In this document: one piece after another, positions 10,719-20,450 of the stretch
Layout of the letters: the number at the start of each line of letters is the position of its first letter
How positions within the stretch are numbered: position 1 is the first letter of the stretch
Assembly (NCBI RefSeq): GCF_000816845.1
Contig: NZ_CP006877.1
Location: forward strand, 1 to 62,500
Source of the DNA: Rhizobium gallicum bv. gallicum R602sp
Lineage (GTDB): Bacteria; Pseudomonadota; Alphaproteobacteria; Rhizobiales; Rhizobiaceae
DNA: 62,500 bases
Reading direction: 5' to 3'
Translations under genes and position numbers: made by a program
The notes under the pieces: model-generated
What the model was told of the DNA's origin: nothing
The model's database searches: none
What the model saw: only the letters and a program-made list of their open reading frames with translations

Positions 10719-11312
10719 TCAATTAGCAACGAATTTTCCGTTGAAGGCCACCTCCGCAAGCGGCATGCGCTGACTTGGCACTTCGCGTGCCTGGTTGCGC
10801 TCCGACAGAACGCTCTTGTCGCCAAGGCGGCCGATGGCTATTCCGGCCTCGACGCGATAGCCTTCCGGAATGGCGAAGGCTAGCCTGATTTCGTCATGTT
10901 TGATTCCGCCCATGCCATGGGCGTAGAAGCCGGAAAAGCGTGCCTGGAGGGCGAGATGCCCCCACGAGGCACCAGCGTCGAACGAATGCGTATAGCGCGG
11001 TTTGTTCTCCGAGAAAGCGCCACTAAAACTGCGTGAGACAACGAAGATCAGCGCGCAAGCATTTTTTGCCCATTCCTGGTTCGATTCCACGAGCAGGCTA
11101 AGATGCTTCTCGAAATGTTCCGTGCCCCTAAGGGCGTAGATGAAGCGCCAAGGCTGCTGGTTGCCGGAAGATGGCGCCCAATGAGCTGCGTCAAGGATCG
11201 TCAGCAATTGCTCTTCGGCTATGGTTTCGCCCGTGAAAGCACGTGGCGACCAGCGATCGAGAAACATCGCATCGATCGGATATTCGGATGTGCGGCTATT
11301 GGCTTCGGTCAT
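10719..11312 (-). CDS. Nitroreductase family FMN-dependent oxidoreductase
   Basis: A 197-residue flavoenzyme of the nitroreductase fold, which reduces nitro or other electrophilic groups with NAD(P)H. The N-terminal FLDRWSPRAFTGE and the FMN-binding WAPSSGNQQPWRFIYALRG are clear family marks, and the C-terminal AIGRLGD matches as well. The physiological substrate cannot be read from sequence. The ATG at 11312 follows GGAAACAAG and is preferred over the far upstream in-frame ATG at 11411, whose extra 33 residues resemble nothing. It converges with gyrB. Confidence 0.88.
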   Translation of the reverse strand: MTEANSRTSEYPIDAMFLDRWSPRAFTGETIAEEQLLTILDAAHWAPSSGNQQPWRFIYALRGTEHFEKHLSLLVESNQEWAKNACALIFVVSRSFSGAFSENKPRYTHSFDAGASWGHLALQARFSGFYAHGMGGIKHDEIRLAFAIPEGYRVEAGIAIGRLGDKSVLSERNQAREVPSQRMPLAEVAFNGKFVAN

Positions 11313-11546
11313 CTTGTTTCCGGATAGTGGTTGAGGGGCTGGAGCGAATGATATTGCCCGCGAACAGAACTTTGCAAGCAAACCCGTCGCCGCAGATGCT
11401 TCTCCCTTCATTCAATCCGGCGTGCCAAATTCAGTTCCGGCGAATTTTTTAACAATGCGTACCGCTTCAGCAAAAAGCCGTAATGACACGCTTAGTCGAC
11501 TGGTCCATAGGTGATGGTAGTCCGTTTTCGATGAGGAGGAGATTTT

Positions 11547-12389
11547 ATGAAGCTGATGCGCGTTGGCGAACCAGGTCGTGAAAAACCGGCGCTACTCGAT
11601 TCCGATGGCAAGATCCGCGACCTTTCGGCGCATGTTTCCGACGTCGCTGGCGAGGCGATTTCGCCGGCCGGCCTGGCAAAAATCGCAGCGCTCGACGCGA
11701 AAAGCCTTCCGGAATTGGCTCCGGGCCGCATCGGTGCCTGTGTTGCAGGCACGGGCAAATTCATCTGTATTGGCCTGAATTTCTCTGATCACGCTGCCGA
11801 AACTGGCGCAACAGTTCCGCCGGAACCGATCATTTTCATGAAGGCCACCTCCGCGATCGTCGGTCCCAACGATAACGTCGTCATCCCGCGTGGTTCCGAA
11901 AAGACTGATTGGGAGGTCGAACTCGGCGTTGTGATCGGAAAGACCGCAAAATATGTCACCGAGGCCGAAGCGCTGGACTACGTTGCCGGCTATTGCGTCT
12001 CCAATGATGTCTCGGAGCGCGCATTCCAGACGGAACGCTCCGGGCAGTGGACGAAGGGCAAATCCTGCGACACCTTTGGCCCAATTGGCCCCTGGCTCGT
12101 TACCAAGGACGAGATCGCCGATCCGCAGAATCTCGGCATGTGGCTGAAGGTCAACGGCCAGACGATGCAGAACGGCTCGTCGAGGACGATGGTCTACGGG
12201 GTCGCTTATCTGGTCTCTTATCTCAGCCAGTTCATGTCGTTGCAGCCTGGCGATGTCATTTCCACCGGTACGCCGCCGGGCGTGGGCATGGGTTTGAAAC
12301 CGCCGCGTTACCTCAAGGCTGGCGATGTCGTCGAACTCGGAATCGAAGGCCTCGGCACGCAGAAGCAGACCTTTGTCGCGGATCGCTGA
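11547..12389 (+). CDS. Fumarylacetoacetate hydrolase (FAH) family protein
   Basis: A 280-residue metal-dependent hydrolase/decarboxylase of the FAH superfamily. The catalytic domain shows IGLNFSDHAAETG, PIIFMKATSAIVGPND, the metal ligands in WEVELGVVIG, GYCVSNDVSERAFQ, KSCDTFGPIGPWL, and GDVISTGTPPGVGMG. This pattern is nearest to ureidoglycolate lyase / 2,4-diketo-3-deoxy-L-fuconate hydrolase type members, but the substrate is not resolved. A strong GAGGAGGAG ribosome-binding site precedes the ATG at 11547. It appears monocistronic, with its own terminator. Confidence 0.88.
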   Translation: MKLMRVGEPGREKPALLDSDGKIRDLSAHVSDVAGEAISPAGLAKIAALDAKSLPELAPGRIGACVAGTGKFICIGLNFSDHAAETGATVPPEPIIFMKATSAIVGPNDNVVIPRGSEKTDWEVELGVVIGKTAKYVTEAEALDYVAGYCVSNDVSERAFQTERSGQWTKGKSCDTFGPIGPWLVTKDEIADPQNLGMWLKVNGQTMQNGSSRTMVYGVAYLVSYLSQFMSLQPGDVISTGTPPGVGMGLKPPRYLKAGDVVELGIEGLGTQKQTFVADR

Positions 12390-12425
12390 AGCTGTCCGAT
12401 CCTTAATAAATGTGAGTGTATTATT

Positions 12426-12449
12426 TGCCGGGAATCACTTTTCCCGGCA
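12426..12449 (+). terminator. Rho-independent terminator after the FAH-family gene
   Basis: Perfect 9-bp stem TGCCGGGAA / TTCCCGGCA with a 6-nt loop, followed by TTTCTTTT. The FAH-family stop is 37 nt upstream. Confidence 0.9.
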
Positions 12450-12471
12450 TTTCTTTTCGCGACACGGCTGC

Positions 12472-12492
12472 ATTTGTTGCTATGCAACAAAT
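12472..12492. promoter_or_regulatory. Palindrome upstream of phaZ, candidate PhaR (AniA) operator
   Basis: Perfect 9-bp arms ATTTGTTGC and GCAACAAAT separated by TAT. The core TGC-N3-GCA followed by A/C-rich sequence resembles the PhaR recognition element described for polyhydroxyalkanoate genes in Paracoccus and Bradyrhizobium (established knowledge; exact consensus from memory). It sits about 100 nt before the phaZ start, after the FAH terminator, where a promoter is expected. The regulator assignment is inference. Confidence 0.55.
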
Positions 12493-12594
12493 AAGCCTGT
12501 TACTCTCAATTGAAGTGCCCGCAAACGATGGAAAGAAGTAGATGGTCTGCCTGACGGCGCTGTCCTTTCCGGCAAAAGAAAGGTGGCGCAACTC

Positions 12595-13866
12595 ATGTTT
12601 TATCAGCTTTATGAATTGAACCATGCAGCGATGGCGCCGTTCCGCGCTGCCGCTGATGCGATGAGGCTTGTTTATGCCAATCCGCTTAATCCTTTTTCGC
12701 AGACGCCGTTTGGCCGCACGATCGCCGCAAGTCTCGAGATGTTCGAGCGGACGACGCGCCGCTACGGCAAGCCGGAGTTCGGATTGAAGGAAACGGTCGT
12801 CGGCGACAGCAAGGTGGCAGTGCGTGAAGAGATCGTCTGGTCGCGTGCTTTCTGCAATCTTTTGCATTTTGCGCGCAACACGCCTTCCGGCCACCGTGAT
12901 CCCCGAATCTTAATCGTTGCACCGATGTCCGGTCACTATGCAACGCTGCTTCGCGGTACGGTCGAAGCGCTGCTTCCGAGCGCCGATATCTACATCACCG
13001 ACTGGGTCGATGCCCGCATGGTGCCGATGACGGAGGGAACCTTCGATTTCGATGACTATGTTGATTATGTCATCGAGATGCTGCATTTTCTCGGCCCCGA
13101 TACGCACGTCATTGCCGTATGTCAGCCCTCCGTGCCTGTGCTGGCCGCCGCCGCCGTCATGGAAGAGGCAAACGACCCGTTGTCACCGTCGTCAATGACA
13201 CTGATGGGCGGACCGATCGATACTCGCATCAATCCGACAGCGGTCAATAAACTCGCAGAAGAGAGACCGCTGACGTGGTTTGCCGAAAACGTCATCATGA
13301 ATGTGCCATGGCCACAACCAGGCTTCATGCGGCCGGTTTATCCGGGTTTCCTGCAACTCTCGGGTTTCATGTCGATGAACCTCGACCGGCACGTGGTCGC
13401 ACACAAGGAGTTCTTCATGCATCTCGTGAAGAACGACGGTGAGCCTGAAAAGCACCGCGATTTCTACGACGAGTATCTTGCCGTGATGGACCTGACCGCG
13501 GAATTCTACCTGCAAACGGTCGATCAGGTGTTCATGAAGCACTCCCTGCCGAAGGGCGAGTTGATTCATCGTGGCAAGCGCGTCGATCCGGCCGCAATCC
13601 GCAATGTCGCGCTGCTGACAGTGGAAGGCGAGAACGACGACATCTCCGGTGTGGGCCAGACGAAGGCGGCGCAGACGATCTGTGTCAACATCCCCGACGA
13701 CATGCGCATGCACTACCTTCAGCCCGACGTGGGCCACTACGGCGTCTTCAACGGATCACGCTTCCGCCGCGAGATCGCGCCGCGTATCGTCAACTTCGTC
13801 CGCGAGCACTCTCGTTCTGGAAAACTCAGCGTCAAGCGCGTCATCAGGGGCGGCAAATCCGCCTGA
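12595..13866 (+). CDS. phaZ: Intracellular polyhydroxyalkanoate depolymerase
   Basis: Breaks stored poly-3-hydroxybutyrate granules down to release 3-hydroxybutyrate. The protein is 423 residues from the ATG at 12595, giving the typical start MFYQLYELNHAAMAPFR; a GTG four codons upstream is less likely. The nucleophile box is AVCQPSVPVLAAA with cysteine near residue 176, as in PhaZ1 of Ralstonia where a cysteine replaces the usual lipase serine. Further C-terminal an aspartate (ENDDISG) and a histidine (VGHYGVFNGSRFRREI) complete the triad. A palindrome in the upstream gap may bind PhaR. Confidence 0.92.
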   Translation: MFYQLYELNHAAMAPFRAAADAMRLVYANPLNPFSQTPFGRTIAASLEMFERTTRRYGKPEFGLKETVVGDSKVAVREEIVWSRAFCNLLHFARNTPSGHRDPRILIVAPMSGHYATLLRGTVEALLPSADIYITDWVDARMVPMTEGTFDFDDYVDYVIEMLHFLGPDTHVIAVCQPSVPVLAAAAVMEEANDPLSPSSMTLMGGPIDTRINPTAVNKLAEERPLTWFAENVIMNVPWPQPGFMRPVYPGFLQLSGFMSMNLDRHVVAHKEFFMHLVKNDGEPEKHRDFYDEYLAVMDLTAEFYLQTVDQVFMKHSLPKGELIHRGKRVDPAAIRNVALLTVEGENDDISGVGQTKAAQTICVNIPDDMRMHYLQPDVGHYGVFNGSRFRREIAPRIVNFVREHSRSGKLSVKRVIRGGKSA

Positions 13867-14010
13867 GTTAGAGGATGCTGATTTAATCTTGCCTGTTCAA
13901 GGCCTTGTCCGATTTCGCGGGCAATCGTCTTGAAGGGTTGGCCAGCGGTAACCACATCGATTTTCAGCGCTCGGTATTCTGCCGGGCGCAGAAAGCGAGG
14001 ATACCGCACG

Positions 14011-14445
14011 ATGAACCAGTCAGCATTGCTTCGCCCGGATTGGACTCCGGCTACCGTTGCGTTGATGGTGCTCGGCTTCGTGGTCTTCTGGCCTCTGGGC
14101 CTGGCCATGCTTGCCTATATCATCTTCGGCGAGCGGCTTCGCGGTTTCAAGCGCGAAGCGAACAACGCGACTGACGGCTTTTTTGCCGGCTGCCGCCGTT
14201 CGCATGGCCGCTACCGCCCGCATTTTTCGACCGGCAACGTCGCCTTTGACGATTGGCGGAAGGCCGAGCTTGACCGCCTCGAGGAAGAGCGCCGTAAGCT
14301 CGATGAAATGCGCGAGGAATTCGATACCTACATGCGCGAGCTTCGTCGCGCCAAGGATCAGGACGAATTCGACCGTTTCATGCGCGACCGAAAGAATGCA
14401 AAGCGCGATGACAATGGCCCGGTTGCCGAATTTCAGACGCCTTAA
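14011..14445 (+). CDS. DUF2852 family membrane protein
   Basis: A 144-residue protein I recognise as the DUF2852 family of Rhizobiales; function unknown. One membrane segment (VALMVLGFVVFWPLGLAMLAYIIF is the hydrophobic core, given here only as its span, residues about 16-39) is followed by a basic stretch. Next comes a highly charged region from about residue 80 (repeated Glu/Arg/Lys, EEERRKLDEMREEFD) that probably forms a coiled coil. The ATG at 14011 has a GAGGA site about 8-10 nt ahead. It carries its own terminator. Confidence 0.75.
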   Translation: MNQSALLRPDWTPATVALMVLGFVVFWPLGLAMLAYIIFGERLRGFKREANNATDGFFAGCRRSHGRYRPHFSTGNVAFDDWRKAELDRLEEERRKLDEMREEFDTYMRELRRAKDQDEFDRFMRDRKNAKRDDNGPVAEFQTP

Positions 14446-14467
14446 CGTGTCAGTAGATGATCAACAG

Positions 14468-14488
14468 ACCGGCATCAGCGATGCCGGT
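14468..14488 (+). terminator. Rho-independent terminator after the DUF2852 gene
   Basis: Perfect 9-bp stem ACCGGCATC / GATGCCGGT with a 3-nt loop, followed by TTTTCTTT. It lies 22 nt after the DUF2852 stop and excludes longer 5' extensions of the next gene. Confidence 0.9.
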
Positions 14489-14533
14489 TTTTCTTTGCCC
14501 GGATTTGTTGCGAATCGTATAGAAAAAGCGCTT

Positions 14534-15298
14534 ATGTTTCCGCTCCTTTCCAAGTCGCAACGGACTGCTGCACGAAAACCTGCCCCGCCCGAAACGCGGA
14601 CGCTGGACGTCGCAGGCAGGCTGATGCCGCTCACGATCAAGCAGCATGATCGCGCAACCCGTATTACGCTGCGCATCGAGCCCGGCGGCAGAGCGCTGAA
14701 AATGACGGTTCCGAAGGGCCTTGCGCAGCGCGAGGTCAACGCCTTCCTCGACCGTCATCAGGGATGGCTGTTGACGAAACTGGCAAAGTTCTCCGTCGAC
14801 AATACCCTTCACGATGGCGGCGAGATCCTTTTGCGCGGCATCAAGCACCGGATCGAACATACCGGCAGTCTGCGCGGCCTCACCGAGGCAGTCATGGTTG
14901 GCGACCGGCATGTGCTGAAGGTCAGCGGCCTACCGGAACATCTTGGCCGCCGGATCGCAACCTTTCTTAAGAAGGAGGCGCGCTCTGACCTCGTGCGGCT
15001 CGCGCACTTCCACGCACGTTCGATCAAGGCGCCGATCAAGTCGATTTCCATGAAAGACACGCGCAGCCGTTGGGGCTCATGCTCGTCGGAGGGAAATTTG
15101 AGCTTTTCCTGGCGCGTCGTCATGGCGCCGGCCTCGGTGATCGATTATCTAGCGGCCCACGAAGTGGCGCATCTCAGAGAAATGAATCACGGCCCGCATT
15201 TCTGGGCGCTTTGCCAAAAGCTCTGCCCGCATATGGAAGATGCGAAAACCTGGCTGAAACGCTACGGAAGCCAGCTTCACGCAATCGACTTTGATTGA
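14534..15298 (+). CDS. YgjP-type metallopeptidase domain protein (M48-like, DUF45)
   Basis: A 254-residue protein with the zinc-metalloprotease signature HEVAH at residues 209-213, followed by MNHGPHFW, the arrangement of the YgjP/DUF45 (WLM-like) family. The upstream SRWGSCS motif near residue 180 is also a family mark. No signal peptide or membrane segment is seen, so it is probably cytosolic. Biological substrate unknown. The ATG at 14534 lies just after a terminator; an open frame runs far upstream in this phase but overlaps the DUF2852 gene and is not coding there. Confidence 0.82.
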   Translation: MFPLLSKSQRTAARKPAPPETRTLDVAGRLMPLTIKQHDRATRITLRIEPGGRALKMTVPKGLAQREVNAFLDRHQGWLLTKLAKFSVDNTLHDGGEILLRGIKHRIEHTGSLRGLTEAVMVGDRHVLKVSGLPEHLGRRIATFLKKEARSDLVRLAHFHARSIKAPIKSISMKDTRSRWGSCSSEGNLSFSWRVVMAPASVIDYLAAHEVAHLREMNHGPHFWALCQKLCPHMEDAKTWLKRYGSQLHAIDFD

Positions 15299-15374
15299 GC
15301 GTTTAGCCGCGGGAAATTAAGCCTTAGTCGCAAATTGGCTCGACTCTTTTGCCTTTTCGTGTCACTTCGCTGCC

Positions 15375-16043
15375 ATGAAACCCGATATCAAAATCTGCGG
15401 CCTGAAGAGCGCTGAAGCGATCGAGCGCGCGGTGTATCGCGGCGCGAACCATATCGGTTTTATCTTCTTCGAAAGAAGTCCTCGTTATATCGAGCCGGAC
15501 GTTGCCGGAAAGCTTGCCGATGCTGTCCGCGGCAAAGCCAAGATCGTCGCCGTCACCGTCGATCCGACGAATGATGAACTCGATGAAATCGTAGCGCTTT
15601 TGAAGCCGGACATGATCCAACTTCACGGCAACGAGAGCCCGGAACGCGTCTTGACGATAAAGGCCGTCTACGGTCTCGCGATCATGAAGGTATTCTCTGT
15701 TCGCAGCGCCGATGATCTGAAGCGGGTTGAGGCTTATATTGGGATAGCCGACCGGTTTCTCTTCGACGCCAAGCCGCCGAAGGGGTCCGAATTGCCGGGC
15801 GGCAACGGGGTTTCCTTCGATTGGAGCCTGCTCGGCCAGCTTGACGATAGCGTGGATTACATGCTTTCCGGTGGGCTGAACAAGGACAACATCGCCGAGG
15901 CGCTGACGATCACCAAGGCGCCGGGCATCGACGTATCCTCCGGCGTCGAAAGTGCACCCGGCGTGAAGAGCGTTGCCATGATCGATGATTTTTTCGATGC
16001 GGTCGAGAAGGCTTGCGAGCCTGAAACGGTCTCAGGGAGTTGA
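15375..16043 (+). CDS. trpF: Phosphoribosylanthranilate isomerase
   Basis: Converts N-(5'-phosphoribosyl)anthranilate to the carboxyphenylamino-deoxyribulose phosphate in tryptophan synthesis. A (beta/alpha)8 barrel of 222 residues with the catalytic cysteine in KICGLKS near the N-terminus, QLHGNESPE, and the phosphate-binding end [10 protein letters not shown] and [14 protein letters not shown]. It is the first gene of the trpF-trpB-trpA-accD-folC series, the usual rhizobial arrangement, in which trpE, trpD and trpC lie elsewhere. Confidence 0.96.
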   Translation: MKPDIKICGLKSAEAIERAVYRGANHIGFIFFERSPRYIEPDVAGKLADAVRGKAKIVAVTVDPTNDELDEIVALLKPDMIQLHGNESPERVLTIKAVYGLAIMKVFSVRSADDLKRVEAYIGIADRFLFDAKPPKGSELPGGNGVSFDWSLLGQLDDSVDYMLSGGLNKDNIAEALTITKAPGIDVSSGVESAPGVKSVAMIDDFFDAVEKACEPETVSGS

Positions 16044-16045
16044 GA

Positions 16046-17266
16046 GTGAACCAGACGCTAAAACCGAATTCCTTCCGTTCCGGTCCCGATGAGGATGGCC
16101 GTTTTGGCATCTATGGCGGCCGTTTCGTTGCCGAAACGCTGATGCCGCTGATCCTCGATCTACAGGAGGAATGGAACAAGGCGAAGGACGATCAGGAATT
16201 CCAGGCGGAACTGAAACATCTTGGCAGACACTACATCGGCCGTCCGAGTCCGCTTTATTTTGCTGAGCGCCTGACTGCCGAGCTTGGCGGCGCGAAGATC
16301 TATTTCAAGCGGGAAGAGCTGAACCACACGGGTTCGCACAAGATCAACAACTGCATCGGCCAGATCCTGCTTGCCAAGCGCATGGGCAAAACGCGCATCA
16401 TCGCTGAAACTGGTGCGGGCCAGCATGGGGTTGCCTCTGCAACGGTCGCCGCCCGCTTTGGCCTTCCCTGCGTCGTCTATATGGGCGCGACGGATGTCGA
16501 GCGCCAGGCGCCGAACGTTTTCCGCATGAAGCTGCTTGGCGCCGAGGTGAAGCCGGTGACAGCAGGTCACGGCACGCTGAAGGATGCGATGAACGAAGCC
16601 CTGCGCGACTGGGTCACCAATGTCGATGACACCTACTATCTGATCGGCACCGCAGCCGGGCCGCATCCCTATCCGGAAATGGTTCGCGATTTCCAGGCGG
16701 TCATCGGCGCGGAAGCCAAGGAGCAGATGATGGAGGCCGAAGGACGTCTGCCGGATCTTGTCATCGCTGCGGTTGGCGGCGGTTCGAATGCAATCGGCAT
16801 CTTCCATCCGTTCCTGGATGACGAAGGCGTAAAGATCGTCGGCGTCGAAGCCGGCGGCAAGGGTTTGCAAGGCGATGAGCACTGCGCTTCAATCACGGCC
16901 GGCTCGCCGGGTGTCCTTCACGGCAATCGCACGTATCTGCTCCAGGACGGTGATGGTCAGATCAAGGAGGGCCACTCGATTTCGGCCGGCCTCGATTATC
17001 CCGGCATCGGCCCCGAGCATTCCTATCTGAACGATATTGGCCGCGTCGAATACGTGCCGATCATGGATCACGAGGCGCTCGATGCCTTCCAGACGCTGAC
17101 CCGCCTCGAGGGTATCATTCCGGCGCTTGAGCCGTCGCATGCGCTGGCCGAAGTCATCAAGCGCGCGCCGAGAATGGGCAAGGACGAGATCATCCTGATG
17201 AACCTCTCCGGCCGCGGCGACAAGGACATCTTCACCGTCGGCAAGATTCTGGGAATGGGTGTGTAA
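16046..17266 (+). CDS. trpB: Tryptophan synthase beta chain
   Basis: PLP-dependent condensation of indole with serine. The PLP lysine lies in [13 protein letters not shown], the glycine-rich phosphate cup is [13 protein letters not shown], and [12 protein letters not shown] is present; 406 residues. A GTG start at 16046 is chosen because GGGAG lies 6 nt before it and it gives the family N-terminus (…[13 protein letters not shown]). The TTG at 16040 would overlap trpF slightly more. It is closely spaced with trpF and trpA. Confidence 0.97.
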   Translation: MNQTLKPNSFRSGPDEDGRFGIYGGRFVAETLMPLILDLQEEWNKAKDDQEFQAELKHLGRHYIGRPSPLYFAERLTAELGGAKIYFKREELNHTGSHKINNCIGQILLAKRMGKTRIIAETGAGQHGVASATVAARFGLPCVVYMGATDVERQAPNVFRMKLLGAEVKPVTAGHGTLKDAMNEALRDWVTNVDDTYYLIGTAAGPHPYPEMVRDFQAVIGAEAKEQMMEAEGRLPDLVIAAVGGGSNAIGIFHPFLDDEGVKIVGVEAGGKGLQGDEHCASITAGSPGVLHGNRTYLLQDGDGQIKEGHSISAGLDYPGIGPEHSYLNDIGRVEYVPIMDHEALDAFQTLTRLEGIIPALEPSHALAEVIKRAPRMGKDEIILMNLSGRGDKDIFTVGKILGMGV

Positions 17267-17269
17267 GTC

Positions 17270-18109
17270 ATGACCGCACGTATGGATAAACGCTTTGCCG
17301 ATCTGAAGGCTGAAGGCCGTCCGGCGCTCGTGACCTATTTCATGGGCGGCGACCCGGACTACGAGACCTCGCTCGGCATCATGAAGGCGTTGCCGGAAGC
17401 CGGTTCTGATGTCATCGAACTCGGCATGCCGTTCTCCGATCCGATGGCCGATGGCCCGGCAATCCAGATGGCTGGCCAGCGCGCGCTAAAGGGCGGACAG
17501 ACGCTTAAGAAGACGCTGCAGCTGGCAGCCGATTTCCGTAAGGGTGACAACGCGACGCCGATCGTGATGATGGGCTATTACAATCCCATCTATATCTACG
17601 GGGTCGAGAAGTTCCTGGACGATGCGCTCGCATCAGGCATCGATGGCTTGATCGTCGTCGATCTTCCGCCGGAAATGGATGACGAGCTTTGCATTCCAGC
17701 AATCAGGAAGGGCATCAATTTCATCCGTCTGGCAACGCCGACGACCGATGACAAGCGCCTTCCGACGGTACTGAAGAACACGTCTGGCTTTGTCTACTAC
17801 GTTTCGATGAACGGCATCACCGGTTCGGTCCTGCCTGATCCATCGCTGGTCTCCGGGGCCGTGAAGCGCATCAAGCAGCATACCAATCTGCCCGTTTGCG
17901 TCGGTTTCGGCGTCAAGACTGCCGATCACGCCAAGGTCATCGGCAGCTCCGCCGATGGCGTCGTGGTTGGTACGGCCATCGTCAATCAGGTGGCGATGAG
18001 CCTGAGCAGCGACGGAAAGGCCACAGCAGATACAGTCCAGGCCGTGGCCACCCTCGTCCGTGGTCTTTCATCCGGAACGCGTTCGGCGCGCCTTGTTGCT
18101 GCCGAATAG
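17270..18109 (+). CDS. trpA: Tryptophan synthase alpha chain
   Basis: Cleaves indole-3-glycerol phosphate to indole, which is channelled to TrpB. Catalytic glutamate in [19 protein letters not shown] and aspartate in [10 protein letters not shown] are present, as is the phosphate-binding [11 protein letters not shown]. Length is 279 residues. It starts 3 nt after the trpB stop, so the two subunits are co-translated. accD follows after 39 nt. Confidence 0.97.
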   Translation: MTARMDKRFADLKAEGRPALVTYFMGGDPDYETSLGIMKALPEAGSDVIELGMPFSDPMADGPAIQMAGQRALKGGQTLKKTLQLAADFRKGDNATPIVMMGYYNPIYIYGVEKFLDDALASGIDGLIVVDLPPEMDDELCIPAIRKGINFIRLATPTTDDKRLPTVLKNTSGFVYYVSMNGITGSVLPDPSLVSGAVKRIKQHTNLPVCVGFGVKTADHAKVIGSSADGVVVGTAIVNQVAMSLSSDGKATADTVQAVATLVRGLSSGTRSARLVAAE

Positions 18110-18148
18110 TGTCCCCACATTGGCTGTAGTCAATCAGGAGTTTTCGAC

Positions 18149-19051
18149 TTGAACTGGATCACCAACTACGTTCGCCCGCGCATCAATTCCATGCTGGGCC
18201 GTCGTGAAGTGCCGGAGAACCTCTGGATCAAGTGCCCGGAAACGGGCGAGATGGTCTTCCACAAGGATTTGGAAGACAACAAGTGGGTCATTCCGGCCTC
18301 GGGCTATCACATGAAGATGCCGGCAAAGGCGCGCCTTGCCGACCTTTTCGACAACGGTGAATACGAGTCGCTGCCGCAGCCGAAGGTCGCGCAGGATCCG
18401 CTGAAATTCCGTGATTCCAAGAAATACACGGATCGCCTGAAAGACAGCCGCCTCAAGACAGAACAGGAAGACACGATCCTCGCTGGCGTTGGCAAGGTTC
18501 GCGGGCTGAAACTCGTCGCCGTCGTGCACGAGTTCAACTTCATGGGAGGTTCGCTCGGTATTGCTGCCGGTGAGGCGATCGTCAGAGCCTTCGAGCGTGC
18601 GATTTCCGAAAAGTGCCCGCTCGTCATGTTCCCGGCTTCCGGCGGCGCGCGCATGCAGGAAGGCATCCTTTCGCTGATGCAACTGCCGCGCACCACCGTT
18701 GCCGTTGATATGCTCAAGGAAGCTGGCCAGCCCTATGTCGTCGTTCTCACTAACCCGACCACGGGCGGCGTAACGGCTTCCTACGCTATGCTGGGTGATC
18801 TGCATTTGGCAGAGCCGGGCGCTGAAATCTGCTTCGCCGGCAAGCGCGTCATCGAGCAGACGATCCGCGAGAAGCTGCCGGAAGGTTTCCAGACCTCGGA
18901 ATACCTTCTCGAGCACGGCATGGTCGACATGGTCGTCAAACGGCACGATATTCCGGAAACGCTTGCGCGGGTCCTGAGCATCCTGACCCGCAAGCCCGCC
19001 AACTCGCTTGCGGTGAATGGCGGCACGATCGCAATCGCAGCGAGCGCCTGA
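18149..19051 (+). CDS. accD: Acetyl-CoA carboxylase carboxyltransferase subunit beta
   Basis: Transfers carboxyl from carboxybiotin to acetyl-CoA, the first step of fatty acid synthesis, together with AccA. The 300-residue length and the crotonase-like core ([53 protein letters not shown]) are normal. It begins with a TTG at 18149, preceded by CAGGAG 8 nt away. The N-terminal zinc ribbon of the E. coli protein is degenerate: of the four cysteines only C29 remains, the others being replaced by T32, I48 and S51. trpA-accD-folC linkage is common in proteobacteria. Confidence 0.95.
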   Translation: MNWITNYVRPRINSMLGRREVPENLWIKCPETGEMVFHKDLEDNKWVIPASGYHMKMPAKARLADLFDNGEYESLPQPKVAQDPLKFRDSKKYTDRLKDSRLKTEQEDTILAGVGKVRGLKLVAVVHEFNFMGGSLGIAAGEAIVRAFERAISEKCPLVMFPASGGARMQEGILSLMQLPRTTVAVDMLKEAGQPYVVVLTNPTTGGVTASYAMLGDLHLAEPGAEICFAGKRVIEQTIREKLPEGFQTSEYLLEHGMVDMVVKRHDIPETLARVLSILTRKPANSLAVNGGTIAIAASA

Positions 19052-19082
19052 TTGATACAAACCTGCTTGGGCGGGGTGCTGA

Positions 19083-20435
19083 ATGATACCCAGGGGCCAG
19101 ACCGCAGTGAGTGAAGCAGCGCAGGAGATCGACAAACTCATGGGATTGCATCCCAAGGGTTTCGATCTTTCGCTCGATCGCATCACCCGCCTTCTCGAAG
19201 TACTCGGCAATCCGCAGAACCGGCTGCCGCGGGTCATTCATGTCGCCGGAACAAATGGCAAGGGTTCGGTTACAGCCTTTTGCCGCGCATTGCTGGAAGC
19301 CGGTGGCTACGGCGTCCATGTCCATACCTCGCCACATCTGGTCAACTGGCATGAACGCTACCGGATCGGTCTTAAGGGCGGCCGGGGTAAGTTTGTCGAC
19401 GATTCGGTTTTTGCAGAAGCGCTTCGGCGCGTTGCTGAAGCGAATGCCGGCCAGAAAATCACGGTCTTTGAAATCTTGACGGCGGTGACTTTTCTTCTCT
19501 TTTCCGAGCACCCGGCCGATGCGGCAATCATCGAGGTGGGTCTCGGCGGACGGTTTGATGCGACAAACGTCATCTCCGATCCGGCCGTTTCGGTTATCAT
19601 GCCGATCTCGCTCGATCATCAGCCCTATCTCGGCGACCGCGTCGAACTGATCGCGGCCGAAAAGGCCGGCATCATGAAGGCCGGGCACGCCGTGGTGATC
19701 GGTCATCAGGAATATGATGCAGTCCTGGATGTCTTGATGTCGACTGCCGAGCGCTTGCATTGCCCGACCGCTGTCTTCGGCCAGGATTACATGGCGCATG
19801 AGGAATATGGCCGCCTCGTCTATCAGGACGAATTCGGTCTCGCCGATCTGCCGTTGCCGCGCCTTCCCGGCCGCCATCAATATGCCAACGCCGCAGCAGC
19901 AATCCGCGCCGTCAAGGCAGCAGGTTTTGTCGTCACCGAAGCGATGATGGAAAAGGCTATGAATTCCGTCGAATGGCCTGGTCGCCTTCAGCGGCTGACC
20001 GAGGGCCGCCTTATCGCACACGCCCCGGCCGGTGCCGAAATCTGGATCGATGGAGGCCATAATCCCGGTGCTGGCGAAGTTATCGCCGAGGCCATGGCGA
20101 ATTTCGAGGAAAAGCAGCCGCGGCCGCTCTACCTCATAACCGGCATGATCAATACCAAGGACCCGGTCGGCTATTTCAGGGCCTTCGTCGGGCTTGCGGA
20201 AAAGGTCTTCTGCGTACCGATCCGTGGCAGCGAGGCGATGATCGATCCGGTGATCCTGTCAAATTCTGCCTATGATGCCGGCCTTGTTGCAGAGCCGAAG
20301 GCCACAGTCGGTGAAGCGTTGGACGCGATCAAGGAGATCCTTGATCCGCAAGCTCCGGCGCCCAGAATCCTGATCGGCGGGTCGCTCTATCTCGTCGGCG
20401 ATGTTCTTGCTGACAACGAAACACCCCCGAAATGA
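19083..20435 (+). CDS. folC: Bifunctional folylpolyglutamate synthase / dihydrofolate synthase
   Basis: Adds glutamate to dihydropteroate and then polyglutamate tails to folates. The ATP-binding loop is HVAGTNGKGSVTAFCRALL, with VHTSPHLVNWHERYRI, FEILTAVTFLLF and the Mur-ligase-like IEVGLGGRFDATNV following. It has 450 residues, a normal length, so the gene is intact. Its last 674 nt (19762-20435) occur again, decayed, at 22831-23202, and the strong terminator expected after folC sits behind that second copy. The present 3' end is therefore part of a duplication bracketing the exporter/TetR cassette. Confidence 0.95.
   Translation: MIPRGQTAVSEAAQEIDKLMGLHPKGFDLSLDRITRLLEVLGNPQNRLPRVIHVAGTNGKGSVTAFCRALLEAGGYGVHVHTSPHLVNWHERYRIGLKGGRGKFVDDSVFAEALRRVAEANAGQKITVFEILTAVTFLLFSEHPADAAIIEVGLGGRFDATNVISDPAVSVIMPISLDHQPYLGDRVELIAAEKAGIMKAGHAVVIGHQEYDAVLDVLMSTAERLHCPTAVFGQDYMAHEEYGRLVYQDEFGLADLPLPRLPGRHQYANAAAAIRAVKAAGFVVTEAMMEKAMNSVEWPGRLQRLTEGRLIAHAPAGAEIWIDGGHNPGAGEVIAEAMANFEEKQPRPLYLITGMINTKDPVGYFRAFVGLAEKVFCVPIRGSEAMIDPVILSNSAYDAGLVAEPKATVGEALDAIKEILDPQAPAPRILIGGSLYLVGDVLADNETPPK
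19762..20435 (+). repeat. folC 3' segment duplicated downstream (intact copy)
   Basis: This segment, from within folC to its stop codon, is the intact partner of the decayed copy at 22831-23202. Homology starts at GCCCGACCGCT and ends within a few bases of the stop; sequences beyond the stop differ completely. Confidence 0.88.
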
Positions 20436-20450
20436 AACCGAAATGTGGAA

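Noticed and set aside
14111..14533. Upstream extension of the YgjP-type peptidase frame
   Set aside because: It overlaps the DUF2852 gene in another phase and crosses a strong terminator at 14468-14488.
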